Shown here: piece by piece, positions 49,535 to 57,420 of the stretch
Position numbering within the stretch: the first letter of the stretch is position 1
Layout: every line of letters begins with the position of its first letter
NCBI GenBank assembly: GCA_964555705.1
Contig: CAZKTN010000006.1
Location: 1 to 64,000 of the forward strand
DNA length: 64,000 bases
Source of the DNA: ZLKRG44 sp964555705
GTDB lineage: Bacteria; Planctomycetota; Phycisphaerae; Phycisphaerales; SM1A02
Direction of reading: 5' to 3'
Made by a program: the position numbers and the translations under genes
Notes under the pieces: generated by a model
The model's input: the letters and a program-made list of their open reading frames with translations, nothing else
What the model was told of the DNA's origin: nothing
Database searches by the model: none

Positions 49535-50839
49535 AGCGAGGGCCTCTGCTGCCGCGCATCCGGCCACGAATCCGGATGCCCATGCCCACTGGAAGTTGAA
49601 GCCGCCAATGCGGCCATCCACGTCGCAGATCTCGCCCGCGAGATGCAGCCCGGGCACGATGCGGCTCTCCATCGTGCGCATGTCGATCTCGGCGAGCGGG
49701 ACGCCTCCAGCGGTGACTTCCGCGGCGTTCCAGCCGCGGTCGCCAGTGACGGGAAGCGGGGTGCCTGCGATGAGCGAGGCAAGTGCGCGTCGCCGCTCCC
49801 TGGCAAGCTGCTGCACAGTGGAGTCGGGCGGCACATCAGCCGCGGCGCAGAGCGCGCGCGCGAGCCGTTCGGGCACGCGCTCGCGCAGCGTCGCCGCCAC
49901 ACCGGTGCCCTTCGACCGGACCAGCCACGCATCCACCTCGTCGGTCGACATTCCGGGCATCCAGCAGACCTCGAGCGCGCACCCCGCATCCGCATCGCGC
50001 GCGTGATGCCAGTGCCTGCTCATGTCGAGAACCGACGGCCCGCTGATCCCGAAGTGGGTGCAGAGCGTGCTGCCGCGGATCGCACGCAGCTTGCGTGTGG
50101 TCGACGAGCGAAGCACGATCTCCGCATCGACCGTGAGCCCGCTCAGTGTGCGGATCCAGTGGCTGTCGGCGAGCGTCAGCGGCACCAGCGCCGGCACCAG
50201 CATCGGTGTGACCGAATGGCCGAGCCCACGTGCGATCTCGAGCCCCGCGCCGTCGCTTCCGCTCTTGGGGAGGCTCTTGCCGCCAGAGGCCAGCACCAGC
50301 CGCACGCAGGTGATTGAACCCGCAGGTCCGCTCACCGCAAATCCGCCGCTGGTCCTGCGGATCTCGGTGGCGCGCCACGGGTGCCGCAGCGCCGCACCTG
50401 AGTCGTGCAGCGCGCGCAGCAGCGCATCGAGCACCGTGTGCGCATCGTCGGTTGTGGGGAAGAGCTTGCCCGTCTCCTCGCGCTTGAGCGTGACACCAAG
50501 CTCCTGGAAGAAGGCGACGGTGCGCTCGACGCCGAACCTGCGGAGGACGCTCCGGATCGCGGCGGGCGTGCTTCCGCTGTAGTCCGCGTCGCGCACGGCA
50601 TGGTGAGTCACGTTGCAGCGTCCGCCGCCAGCGACCAGGATCTTCGCGCCGATGCGTGTGGCGCCGTCAAGGGCGAGCACGGACATTGGCCGTGCGGAGG
50701 CCGCATCAGCGCGCGATGCCGTGCGTGCGGCCCAGATTGCGGCAAAGATCCCAGCCGCGCCTGCGCCCACCACGCAGATGTCGGCGTGGACATCGCCGCG
50801 TGGCGCGCCGTGAGGTTGTTCGGCTGAATCCGAGTTCAC
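49508..50839 (-). CDS. YhiN/HI0933-type flavoprotein
   Basis: 443 residues from GTG 50839. Rossmann FAD site ADICVVGAGAAGIFAAIWAA, then RIGAKILVAGGGRCNVTH and LVLASGGKSLPKSGSDG, and the C-terminal GFNFQWAWASGFVAG, all hallmarks of the HI0933/BaiN family of NAD(P)/FAD oxidoreductases. The cellular role is undefined. The GTG overlaps the stop of the upstream carboxypeptidase (GTGA), so it is the last gene of that operon. It overlaps the HIT gene's 3' end. Confidence 0.9.
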   Translation of the reverse strand: MNSDSAEQPHGAPRGDVHADICVVGAGAAGIFAAIWAARTASRADAASARPMSVLALDGATRIGAKILVAGGGRCNVTHHAVRDADYSGSTPAAIRSVLRRFGVERTVAFFQELGVTLKREETGKLFPTTDDAHTVLDALLRALHDSGAALRHPWRATEIRRTSGGFAVSGPAGSITCVRLVLASGGKSLPKSGSDGAGLEIARGLGHSVTPMLVPALVPLTLADSHWIRTLSGLTVDAEIVLRSSTTRKLRAIRGSTLCTHFGISGPSVLDMSRHWHHARDADAGCALEVCWMPGMSTDEVDAWLVRSKGTGVAATLRERVPERLARALCAAADVPPDSTVQQLARERRRALASLIAGTPLPVTGDRGWNAAEVTAGGVPLAEIDMRTMESRIVPGLHLAGEICDVDGRIGGFNFQWAWASGFVAGCAAAEALASAPVATEQ

Positions 50840-52674
50840 TGTCCGAGCGCGATCGGGATGCTGACCGGCGTGGCCTTCTCGGCCGAGTAGGTGAACTGCA
50901 GCGTGGAGCCTGGCGCAGCGCGCACGATGTAGCGGAATGCGCACTCACCGAGCCCGGGGATCCCCGACTCCACGCGAAGCGCCGAGGGACGGTGCTCGAC
51001 GGCGGCAAACGTCGTCGACAGCCGGTCTGCCATCGGTCCGGCGGTCACCACAGTTGCGCCCGGACCCGAGAGGGCTGCCGTGTCAGGCATCCCGATGCGG
51101 CGCTGCGAGGCGCGCGCTGTGCGCGTGGGGATGCGGCGGTCGTTGGCGACCTCCACAGTGACCTGCCACAGGTCCGGGCCGACCTTCACAGCCTCCGCGT
51201 GCGCGATGCGCAGCATCGGCATCTGGTCGGCGTGGTGCATCGTGAACGCGAAGTTGCGGTGGCATTCCTCCTCGAGCATGAACCCAGGGGGCATGCGGGA
51301 TGACCACTTCGTGCCCCCGCCGACGAGCACCGTGCCGTAGTCGGGATGGGGAACTTCGGTCCACTCCGTGAAGTGCTCGCCGAAGAGCACGCGGTCGATC
51401 CAGCGCATCCGGCCCTCCTCGTCGGGGGAACGGCCGTCCTGGAGGATGCGCTTGTCCGTCCACAGCTCGTTGGTGAACGCGATGATGCCGAGCCCCTCGG
51501 CCAGCCAGTTCACGAATCCGCCGTGCACCGTGTAGAGGTCGGAGTGGATGACAAACTTGCGGTAGTAGGGCAGCATCTCCACACCCGCGGTGGCGATCGC
51601 GTCGTAGACGGCGCGGTCCGGCTCGGGATAGTCGCCTTCGCGGTACGGGGCGCCGGGACCGCGCAGGATCATGGCGCCTGTGTTGTGGTAGCTCTGTGCA
51701 GCGGCGATGTTGGGGTGCGCAAGCAGCCAGTCGGCCACCGCGCGCGTCTCTGGCCAGTAGAGGGGAATCGGCCCTGCGCCGCGCTGCACATGGTCAGGGT
51801 GCCAGTCGCTGGGCCAGCTCCGGTTCATGTCGTAGCTGCCGTATCCATCCTCGTTGATGCGGCCGTCGCCGTCGTCGTCGATGCCCTCCTGGCCGACGAA
51901 TGACCACTCGCCGCGCTCTACCGTGCCATCCGGCCGCGGCTCGCGGGGAACGCGCTCCATGATGCGCGGGTCTCGCGCGCTGCGCCTGTGCGTGCCGTTG
52001 GGGTCGCGCCGCCACATCGAGCCGATCGACCCGTCCCCGTCGAGATCGTTCGGAGGATCCTCGTCGACAAGCCCGTCATCGTCGTCGTCCCACGGCGCCT
52101 GTCCGGTGCGGCTGCTGTGCGGTGAGCTCACCTCACGGAACCACGCCGCGCGACCGTCCGGATTCATGGTCGGCATGAAGTGGAACGCCACCCGGTCGAC
52201 GAGGGCGGTGAGCCTTGGGTTGCTCCCATGCGCACGGCAGAGGCGGTCGATCGAGTAGAGCACGGTCTCCGTCGCCTGAAGCTCGTTGCCATGCACGTTG
52301 CCGTCGATCCACATCGCGGGCTTCGATGATTCCGGACCTGTCGCCGGATTGTTCATGACGATCACAAGCAGAGGGCGGCCTTGCGAGCTTGTGCCGATCC
52401 TCCGCACCGTGAGCAGGTTCGGGTAAGCCGCCACAAGCCGGTCCATGATGTCGCGGACCTCATGCTCGTCGTAGTAGCGGTTCCATGCGATGTCGACAGG
52501 AGCGGCACCTGCGACAGATGCAGGCGCCGTCGATGGCGTGCGTGCGGGAGTGGCTGCGGGAGCTGCGGCGCCCGTTCGGGGAGACGCAGCGGCCTGCCCG
52601 CCCGATGCGGTGCACGCCAATGCCGTGCAGCACCAGAGGATTGCGATGGCGTCCATCACGTGTGTCGCTCGCAT
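50836..52674 (-). CDS. Exported M14 zinc carboxypeptidase
   Basis: 612 residues. A signal or lipoprotein leader with Cys21 (TALACTASG) precedes a Pro/Thr/Ala spacer, then the M14 domain. Zinc ligands H128 and E131 lie in DGNVHGNELQ, the third His is in AQSYHNTG, and the catalytic Glu in AFTNELWTD. An insertion has Asp-rich loops (DDDDDGLVDEDPPNDLDGDG; GIDDDGDGRINEDG), probably calcium-binding. ATG 52674 shares its A with the stop of the upstream gene. The C-terminal 130 residues form a separate beta domain. It would trim peptides outside the cytoplasm. Confidence 0.88.
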   Translation of the reverse strand: MRATHVMDAIAILWCCTALACTASGGQAAASPRTGAAAPAATPARTPSTAPASVAGAAPVDIAWNRYYDEHEVRDIMDRLVAAYPNLLTVRRIGTSSQGRPLLVIVMNNPATGPESSKPAMWIDGNVHGNELQATETVLYSIDRLCRAHGSNPRLTALVDRVAFHFMPTMNPDGRAAWFREVSSPHSSRTGQAPWDDDDDGLVDEDPPNDLDGDGSIGSMWRRDPNGTHRRSARDPRIMERVPREPRPDGTVERGEWSFVGQEGIDDDGDGRINEDGYGSYDMNRSWPSDWHPDHVQRGAGPIPLYWPETRAVADWLLAHPNIAAAQSYHNTGAMILRGPGAPYREGDYPEPDRAVYDAIATAGVEMLPYYRKFVIHSDLYTVHGGFVNWLAEGLGIIAFTNELWTDKRILQDGRSPDEEGRMRWIDRVLFGEHFTEWTEVPHPDYGTVLVGGGTKWSSRMPPGFMLEEECHRNFAFTMHHADQMPMLRIAHAEAVKVGPDLWQVTVEVANDRRIPTRTARASQRRIGMPDTAALSGPGATVVTAGPMADRLSTTFAAVEHRPSALRVESGIPGLGECAFRYIVRAAPGSTLQFTYSAEKATPVSIPIALGQ

Positions 52675-54518
52675 CACTGTGCACCTCCTGTCGCCGCTGC
52701 AGCACCTGCACGGGCGGGAACCCCGTCAAGCCGGACCGACGTGCCCTCCACCACGGCGGCCTGCGGATCCATGGCCCGCCAGCGTGCCTCAATCCGTATC
52801 GGGTTCGAATCAGGATGCCGCACCACCCACTCAAGGTCCTCAGCGCCGTAGCCCGCGATCGAACCGATGCGCGATGCGCGCGCGCCGGACATGATCGCCT
52901 CGCGCGGCACGTCGATGCGGACGAAGATCGGCCCGGGAGCCTCGTTCGCGCGGCCCATGGCGGTCGCCGTCGGAAGCCACCCGTCGTTGGAGATGCGCAT
53001 GCGGACACGGCGGATGCCGGGCGCGAGCGCCTCGACGGTCACCGAGTCGATGCGCACCTGCGGCCTTCGCTCGGCGAGCATCGCCACGAAATCGCCCGCT
53101 GCGTCCGCAATGCGCTGCTGCGCATCAGGCGGCGGGTTGCGCCTGAACCCAGGCACAAAGCCGCCGATCTCCACCGCACCGAGCGTCGGGTGCGCAAAGG
53201 GTGACCATGGCACGAAACCGGCTCCGCCGTGCGCGCGGTCGCTCACGGCAAGCCACTCGACGGACTCCTCGTCAGCAGCCTTCGCAACCTTGGACCGCTT
53301 GTCGCTGCTCTTCGACTTCGAATCAGGCGCTCCCTCTGCGTCGCCTCCGGATCCACCGGCGTCCTCGGCCTTTGGCGCATCGGGCCGGCCCCATCCCTGC
53401 GTGGAGAACGCAGGAAGTCCCCGGTGCGCGTAGAGCCAGAGCGCGAGGGATCCCGATGGGTCGTCGTCGGTCCACCTCGACTGGCCGGAGGTGTCGCGCC
53501 ACGCCTTCGAGAGCTCCTTCCAGAGCGCCTCGTCGCCGGCATCGAGCTCCATGGGCGTCTTGCCTGTGGCATCTCGGGGCTTGGGGTCTGGCGTGCGCGC
53601 CAGGCTCTCCCAGCGTCCAAGGCAGAGCGCGCCTGCGATGCGTGGGTGCTCAAGCACGAAGCTCGCGATGGCCGCGGACTCCGGCTCGCTGAGCTGGAAT
53701 GCGCCCGCGTGGGACTCAAACTCTGGCCATCTCGCCGGAAAGTTGCGATCGATGTCGACGCCGCCGATGGGGTCCTCGCCGATGCGGCCGTCTCCATCGG
53801 CATCGGTGCCCTCTGTGTGCACGGTGAACTCCGGACGGGCGCCAGTGACGGGATCTGCGGTGCGCAGCAGTCGCGGATCTGCGGGATCAGCTGCGTGCGT
53901 AGGCGCGTCGCCGGGCGGCGGGTCCAGCCGCCTCATCGTGGTGATCATGCCATTCCCATCGAGGTCGCGCGGACCGTTCTCGTCTGCAGTGCCGTCACGG
54001 TCATCGTCCACAGGTCGCTCGTTGCGGCTCGGCGAACCCTCAGCGCGAGGCGCGCCACCAAGCACCGCATCAGGATTGGCGCAGGGGATGACGTACACCG
54101 TGACCTGCGAGAGCAGGCCGGCGCGCTTCTCGAGCAGGTTGCGCACGGCGCCAGCCGCAATCGCCACGTGCGAAGGGCGGTCCGCATCGAGCCCAGCCAC
54201 CAGCAGCACGGACGGGCGCGAGTCCGCCGTCTTGGGGTCCGATGAAAGCGTCCACACCGTCACGGGCCGGCCACCCGGACTTGTCGCGATGTCCCGCATC
54301 GACATCGTTGCCGGCCGCTCCCGCGCGAGCGCGGCAAGCGATGCGATTGCGTCGGCGGGCGACTGCGTCACGTTCGCTGCTGCACGCGGCGAGTCGGTGT
54401 CGCGCACCGCTGCGGGGGGCGCATCCTGCGCGTGCGAGGCGTGCTGGGTGAGCAGGGGAACCGCAATCAGCCCCGCAAGGGCAGCGGCGAGGGTCGGATG
54501 CGTGGCACAGGTGTTCAT
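52674..54518 (-). CDS. M14-like protein that has lost its catalytic residues
   Basis: 614 residues, paralogous to the downstream carboxypeptidase: same leader, same Asp-rich insert (VDDDRDGTADENGPRDLDGN; GTDADGDGRIGEDPIGG), and the same late beta domain. The HxxE zinc site is replaced (LLVAGLDADRPSHVAI), the distal His region reads LCLGRWES, and the catalytic Glu strand reads FSTQGWG. It should therefore not be a peptidase and may bind substrate or regulate its partner. ATG 54518 begins a signal peptide (LAAALAGLIAVPLLTQHASHAQD). A Lys/Ser-rich linker (about 390-415) is an additional feature. Confidence 0.8.
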   Translation of the reverse strand: MNTCATHPTLAAALAGLIAVPLLTQHASHAQDAPPAAVRDTDSPRAAANVTQSPADAIASLAALARERPATMSMRDIATSPGGRPVTVWTLSSDPKTADSRPSVLLVAGLDADRPSHVAIAAGAVRNLLEKRAGLLSQVTVYVIPCANPDAVLGGAPRAEGSPSRNERPVDDDRDGTADENGPRDLDGNGMITTMRRLDPPPGDAPTHAADPADPRLLRTADPVTGARPEFTVHTEGTDADGDGRIGEDPIGGVDIDRNFPARWPEFESHAGAFQLSEPESAAIASFVLEHPRIAGALCLGRWESLARTPDPKPRDATGKTPMELDAGDEALWKELSKAWRDTSGQSRWTDDDPSGSLALWLYAHRGLPAFSTQGWGRPDAPKAEDAGGSGGDAEGAPDSKSKSSDKRSKVAKAADEESVEWLAVSDRAHGGAGFVPWSPFAHPTLGAVEIGGFVPGFRRNPPPDAQQRIADAAGDFVAMLAERRPQVRIDSVTVEALAPGIRRVRMRISNDGWLPTATAMGRANEAPGPIFVRIDVPREAIMSGARASRIGSIAGYGAEDLEWVVRHPDSNPIRIEARWRAMDPQAAVVEGTSVRLDGVPARAGAAAATGGAQ

Positions 54519-54534
54519 GTGGGTGGTGTGCGGG

Positions 54535-55374
54535 TCAGAGGTCAGTGACAAGGTCTGCGTTCGTCATCGTGTAGAGGCCGACAAGCCACTTGCCCTGCAC
54601 GAAGGGGTCCACGTGGAAGACGCCGGTGAGCGTTCCGTACAGGAACAGGTGCTTGCGGCTGTTGTCCTGGGATCTCACAAGCTTTGCCTCGATGCCGTCG
54701 TAGGGCGAGGGCGGGACGCCGATGCAGCACCCGTCCCACTGGTTGAGCATCAGCAGGCACTCGTCGGCCTCGCTCGCCACGATGGGAAACGCCACATACC
54801 CGCTGATGCGAACGTGCGCGCCATCGAGCAGCGCGACGCGCTGCGGGATCACGAACTCGCCGAGTCGCGGCTGGTACGTCTCCTTCGCGCTCAGCAGCAG
54901 GTCCCACGTGATCTCGTAGGGACGTTCGGCCGACCCGTCGCCGCCGATGGGCCACTTGCCGTCTGCGAGGATCGATCCGTCGGGCCTGCGCACAAGCTCG
55001 CCTCTCGCGACAGTCGCTGTTGGGATGGTGCGGTCCATGCCGAGATCCGCGAGTCCCCCACGTGCGGCAGTGGCAGGCGATGCGGACGCTCGCGTCCCGG
55101 CATCCTGCGGGCTGGCCGAGCTGGCGGCTGGCGGGTTGCCCGTCGTGGCAACCGAAGGCTGCGGTGGCGAGGGACTGGGCACTCCGCTCGCGGAGGGAGA
55201 CGATGTCTTCGGCGCCGACGCAGATGCCGCAGGCGTCGATGGCGATCCGCCCGTGCGCCGCGGAATCGTGATCGGCGTTCCTGCCGTGACGGGCTCGGTC
55301 TCGCCGCGGGGCATCATGGCAAGCGCCACCGCTCCCGCCACGAGCACCACGATCAGGATCCACAGCGCGCGCAC
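54535..55374 (-). CDS. DUF3299-type exported protein
   Basis: 279 residues. An N-terminal helix (MRALWILIVVLVAGAVALAM) anchors or secretes it; a Ser/Pro/Ala-rich spacer (about 35-110) follows; the C-terminal domain (about 120-275) has VRISGYVAFPIVASEADECL and WDGCCIGVPPSPYDGIEAKL, the DUF3299 pattern. Members occur beside LolD/FtsX-like ABC exporters in metal-regulated clusters. Start GTG 55374 has TAGCCT exactly 6 nt upstream, so it may have its own transcript. A permease lies 29 bp upstream. Confidence 0.8.
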   Translation of the reverse strand: MRALWILIVVLVAGAVALAMMPRGETEPVTAGTPITIPRRTGGSPSTPAASASAPKTSSPSASGVPSPSPPQPSVATTGNPPAASSASPQDAGTRASASPATAARGGLADLGMDRTIPTATVARGELVRRPDGSILADGKWPIGGDGSAERPYEITWDLLLSAKETYQPRLGEFVIPQRVALLDGAHVRISGYVAFPIVASEADECLLMLNQWDGCCIGVPPSPYDGIEAKLVRSQDNSRKHLFLYGTLTGVFHVDPFVQGKWLVGLYTMTNADLVTDL

Positions 55375-55380
55375 GGCAGG

Positions 55381-55386
55381 AGGCTA
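55381..55386 (-). promoter_or_regulatory. -10 element TAGCCT of the DUF3299 gene
   Basis: On the minus strand TAGCCT is followed by 6 nt and GTG 55374; it lies in the 29-bp gap after the permease gene. Confidence 0.45.
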
Positions 55387-55403
55387 CGCGTTCGGTGCAC
55401 GTC

Positions 55404-56711
55404 TCATCCGAGCGGCTTCAGGTGGCGCGCCACCGGAGTCCGGTACGCAATGGTGGCAGGCACCATCCCGACGAGGGCGCAGAGCGCAGTGGCAGCGCCC
55501 GCAACGATCACCGCCGCGCGCGGGTCGATGCCGCCCCCGATGGTCAGCCCGACCTCGGCGACGAGCGCGGCGCGCACACCCCAAGATCCCGCAAGGGCGA
55601 TTCCGACTCCTGCCGCAGAGCCCAGGAGCCCAATGACGGCACTCTCGGAGAGCACCAGCGCGAACACACGGCCGCGCGTGGCGCCAAGCACCCGCAGGAT
55701 CGCCACCTGCCTTCGCCGCGCATCCATCGATGACACCATGGCCAGCATCACGCTGAGCGCTCCTGCCACGAGCACGACCGCAGCCATCGCCACGAAGATC
55801 CAGTCGATGCCTCCGACGATCGCCATCAGCCGCGACACCTGCTGTGCGGGCTGGGCCACCATGATGGACGTGTCCCTCCGCAGTCGGTCGAACTGGGGAG
55901 CGATCGAGCTCGATGCGTCGCTGCCGGGGCGCGTCGGGATTCGCAGCAGTATTCCGGTGATGAGCCTGTCGGCATCCGTGAGGTCCGCGATGTCGACATG
56001 GTGTTCGTGATCATGATCGTGGTCATGATCATGGTCATGGTCGTGGTCATGCTCTGCGGCGAGGCGGTCCTCGGCGTGGAGCACCCAGCTTGTGTCCAGG
56101 TGAGTGAAGATCGCCGTGTCGTGCAGCGACCCGGTCGGCGCGAGGATCCCGGTGATCGTCACCGGGTGGTCGGCATGCTCGTGGCCGGCACCCGCATGGC
56201 CTGACATCCCGTGCGTGAGCACGATCCTCTGACCCACGGTCAGCCCGTGCTGCTTCGCGGCGTCCGCGCCAACGACAGCCTGCCACGCCTCAGTGAAGGG
56301 CGCGCCCTCCGAGAGCGTGAAGGGAACGCCTGACACCGGCTGCACCTGCTCGAGGAACTCGGGCATCGTGGCCACCACAGGCGATCCGCGGAACGAGTCC
56401 CCAAGCTGGGTGGGGATCGCCCACTCCCACGGGAAGCTGTCGGCGATCTCCCTGTACTTAGGCCACTGGATCGGGTTTGCGGGGGCGTTGGCGTAGAAAA
56501 GGCTGTTCAGCACCGACACCAGCGGGCTCGAGTCTGCGCTCACCAGCAGGTGGATGTTGCCGGTGCCCCGCCTGAATGCCTGCGCAGCGCTCTCGCGAAG
56601 CGACAGCAGCGTCAGCAGCAGCGCCACCGCGACGGCGATCATGCCGCCGGTCAGCAGCGTTGCGAACATCCGAAGGCGCAGGCTGCGCAGCACGAACCGG
56701 AGGTCGCTCAT
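55404..56711 (-). CDS. FtsX/MacB-like ABC permease with His-Asp repeat
   Basis: 435 residues from ATG 56711. Layout of a MacB/LolC-type permease: first helix at residues 13-38, a large extracytoplasmic loop (about 40-280), then three helices (about 285-320, 345-370 and 385-420) with RQVAILRVLGATRGRVFALV. The loop contains a run of alternating His and Asp (EHDHDHDHDHD, ending HEHHVD), and further His-rich GMSGHAGAGHEHADHPV, suggesting binding of zinc or another transition metal. It overlaps the ATPase gene (ATGA). The module probably exports or mobilises lipid or protein under metal control (inference). Confidence 0.87.
   Translation of the reverse strand: MSDLRFVLRSLRLRMFATLLTGGMIAVAVALLLTLLSLRESAAQAFRRGTGNIHLLVSADSSPLVSVLNSLFYANAPANPIQWPKYREIADSFPWEWAIPTQLGDSFRGSPVVATMPEFLEQVQPVSGVPFTLSEGAPFTEAWQAVVGADAAKQHGLTVGQRIVLTHGMSGHAGAGHEHADHPVTITGILAPTGSLHDTAIFTHLDTSWVLHAEDRLAAEHDHDHDHDHDHDHDHEHHVDIADLTDADRLITGILLRIPTRPGSDASSSIAPQFDRLRRDTSIMVAQPAQQVSRLMAIVGGIDWIFVAMAAVVLVAGALSVMLAMVSSMDARRRQVAILRVLGATRGRVFALVLSESAVIGLLGSAAGVGIALAGSWGVRAALVAEVGLTIGGGIDPRAAVIVAGAATALCALVGMVPATIAYRTPVARHLKPLG
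56001..56052. repeat. Tandem ATG(A/G)TC-type repeat coding the His-Asp run
   Basis: Imperfect hexamers of ATGATC, ATGGTC and GTGGTC on the plus strand encode alternating Asp and His on the minus strand. The codon changes are mostly synonymous, so the amino-acid pattern is kept while the DNA repeat decays. The repeat is likely slippage-prone. Confidence 0.7.
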
Positions 56712-57385
56712 CGGGACGGTGCCTCCGCCAGGAGCGTGCCGCTCGAGTCCATGTCGATCACGCGGTCGAACTGGGGCGCCAGCGTCGGGTCGTGGCTTGT
56801 GCACAGCAGCGATGCCCCGACTCGGCGCGCCGCATCTCGGATCGTCGAGATGGCCACGCGTGAGTTGTCGAGATCAAGGCTGGCGGTGGGCTCGTCGGCA
56901 AGCACGAGTGCGGGTCCGCCCGCCACCGCGCGCGCGATCGCCACACGCTGCTGCTGCCCTACGGACATCTCGTCGACGCGCGCGCCGACCTCGGATATGC
57001 CGAGCGAGGACAGCGCCTGGCGCGCCTGGTGCGCGCGTCCCGATGCGGGCACGCCGCTGAACTCAAGGCCCACGAGCACGTTCTCGAGCGCGCTGAACCC
57101 CTGCAGCAGGTTGAAGGTCTGGAACACCATGCCGACATGCCGGCCTCGGAACGCATCGCGGTCTGCGGCCGAGAGGGTGGTGATATCGATGCCCGATACG
57201 ACGATCGATCCCGACGATGGTGGCTCGAGTCCCGCGATCAGGTGGAGCAGCGTGCTCTTGCCGCATCCGGAGGGACCGCGAAGGAGCACATGCTCGCCTG
57301 CCGCCACCGTCAGTCGGTCGACATGGAGCCCGAAGCCACGCCCGTAGCTGAAGCGGAGCGCCGTGATGTCAAGCGTGGATGGCAC
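56708..57385 (-). CDS. LolD/MacB-like ABC transporter ATPase
   Basis: 225 residues. Walker A GPSGCGKSTLL, Q-loop MVFQTFNLLQGFSALEN, signature MSVGQQQRVAIARA, Walker B LVLADEPTASLD, and switch His in LCTSHDP are all intact. The family drives MacB/Lol-type permeases that do not move solutes through the membrane but extract lipoproteins or transmit force. Start GTG 57385, with TAGCAT 9 nt upstream; stop overlaps the permease. The operon with the permease and DUF3299 is clear. Confidence 0.93.
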   Translation of the reverse strand: MPSTLDITALRFSYGRGFGLHVDRLTVAAGEHVLLRGPSGCGKSTLLHLIAGLEPPSSGSIVVSGIDITTLSAADRDAFRGRHVGMVFQTFNLLQGFSALENVLVGLEFSGVPASGRAHQARQALSSLGISEVGARVDEMSVGQQQRVAIARAVAGGPALVLADEPTASLDLDNSRVAISTIRDAARRVGASLLCTSHDPTLAPQFDRVIDMDSSGTLLAEAPSR

Positions 57386-57420
57386 GGGAGCGCGATGCTA
57401 GGCGGCATGCGCGGGTCCCG

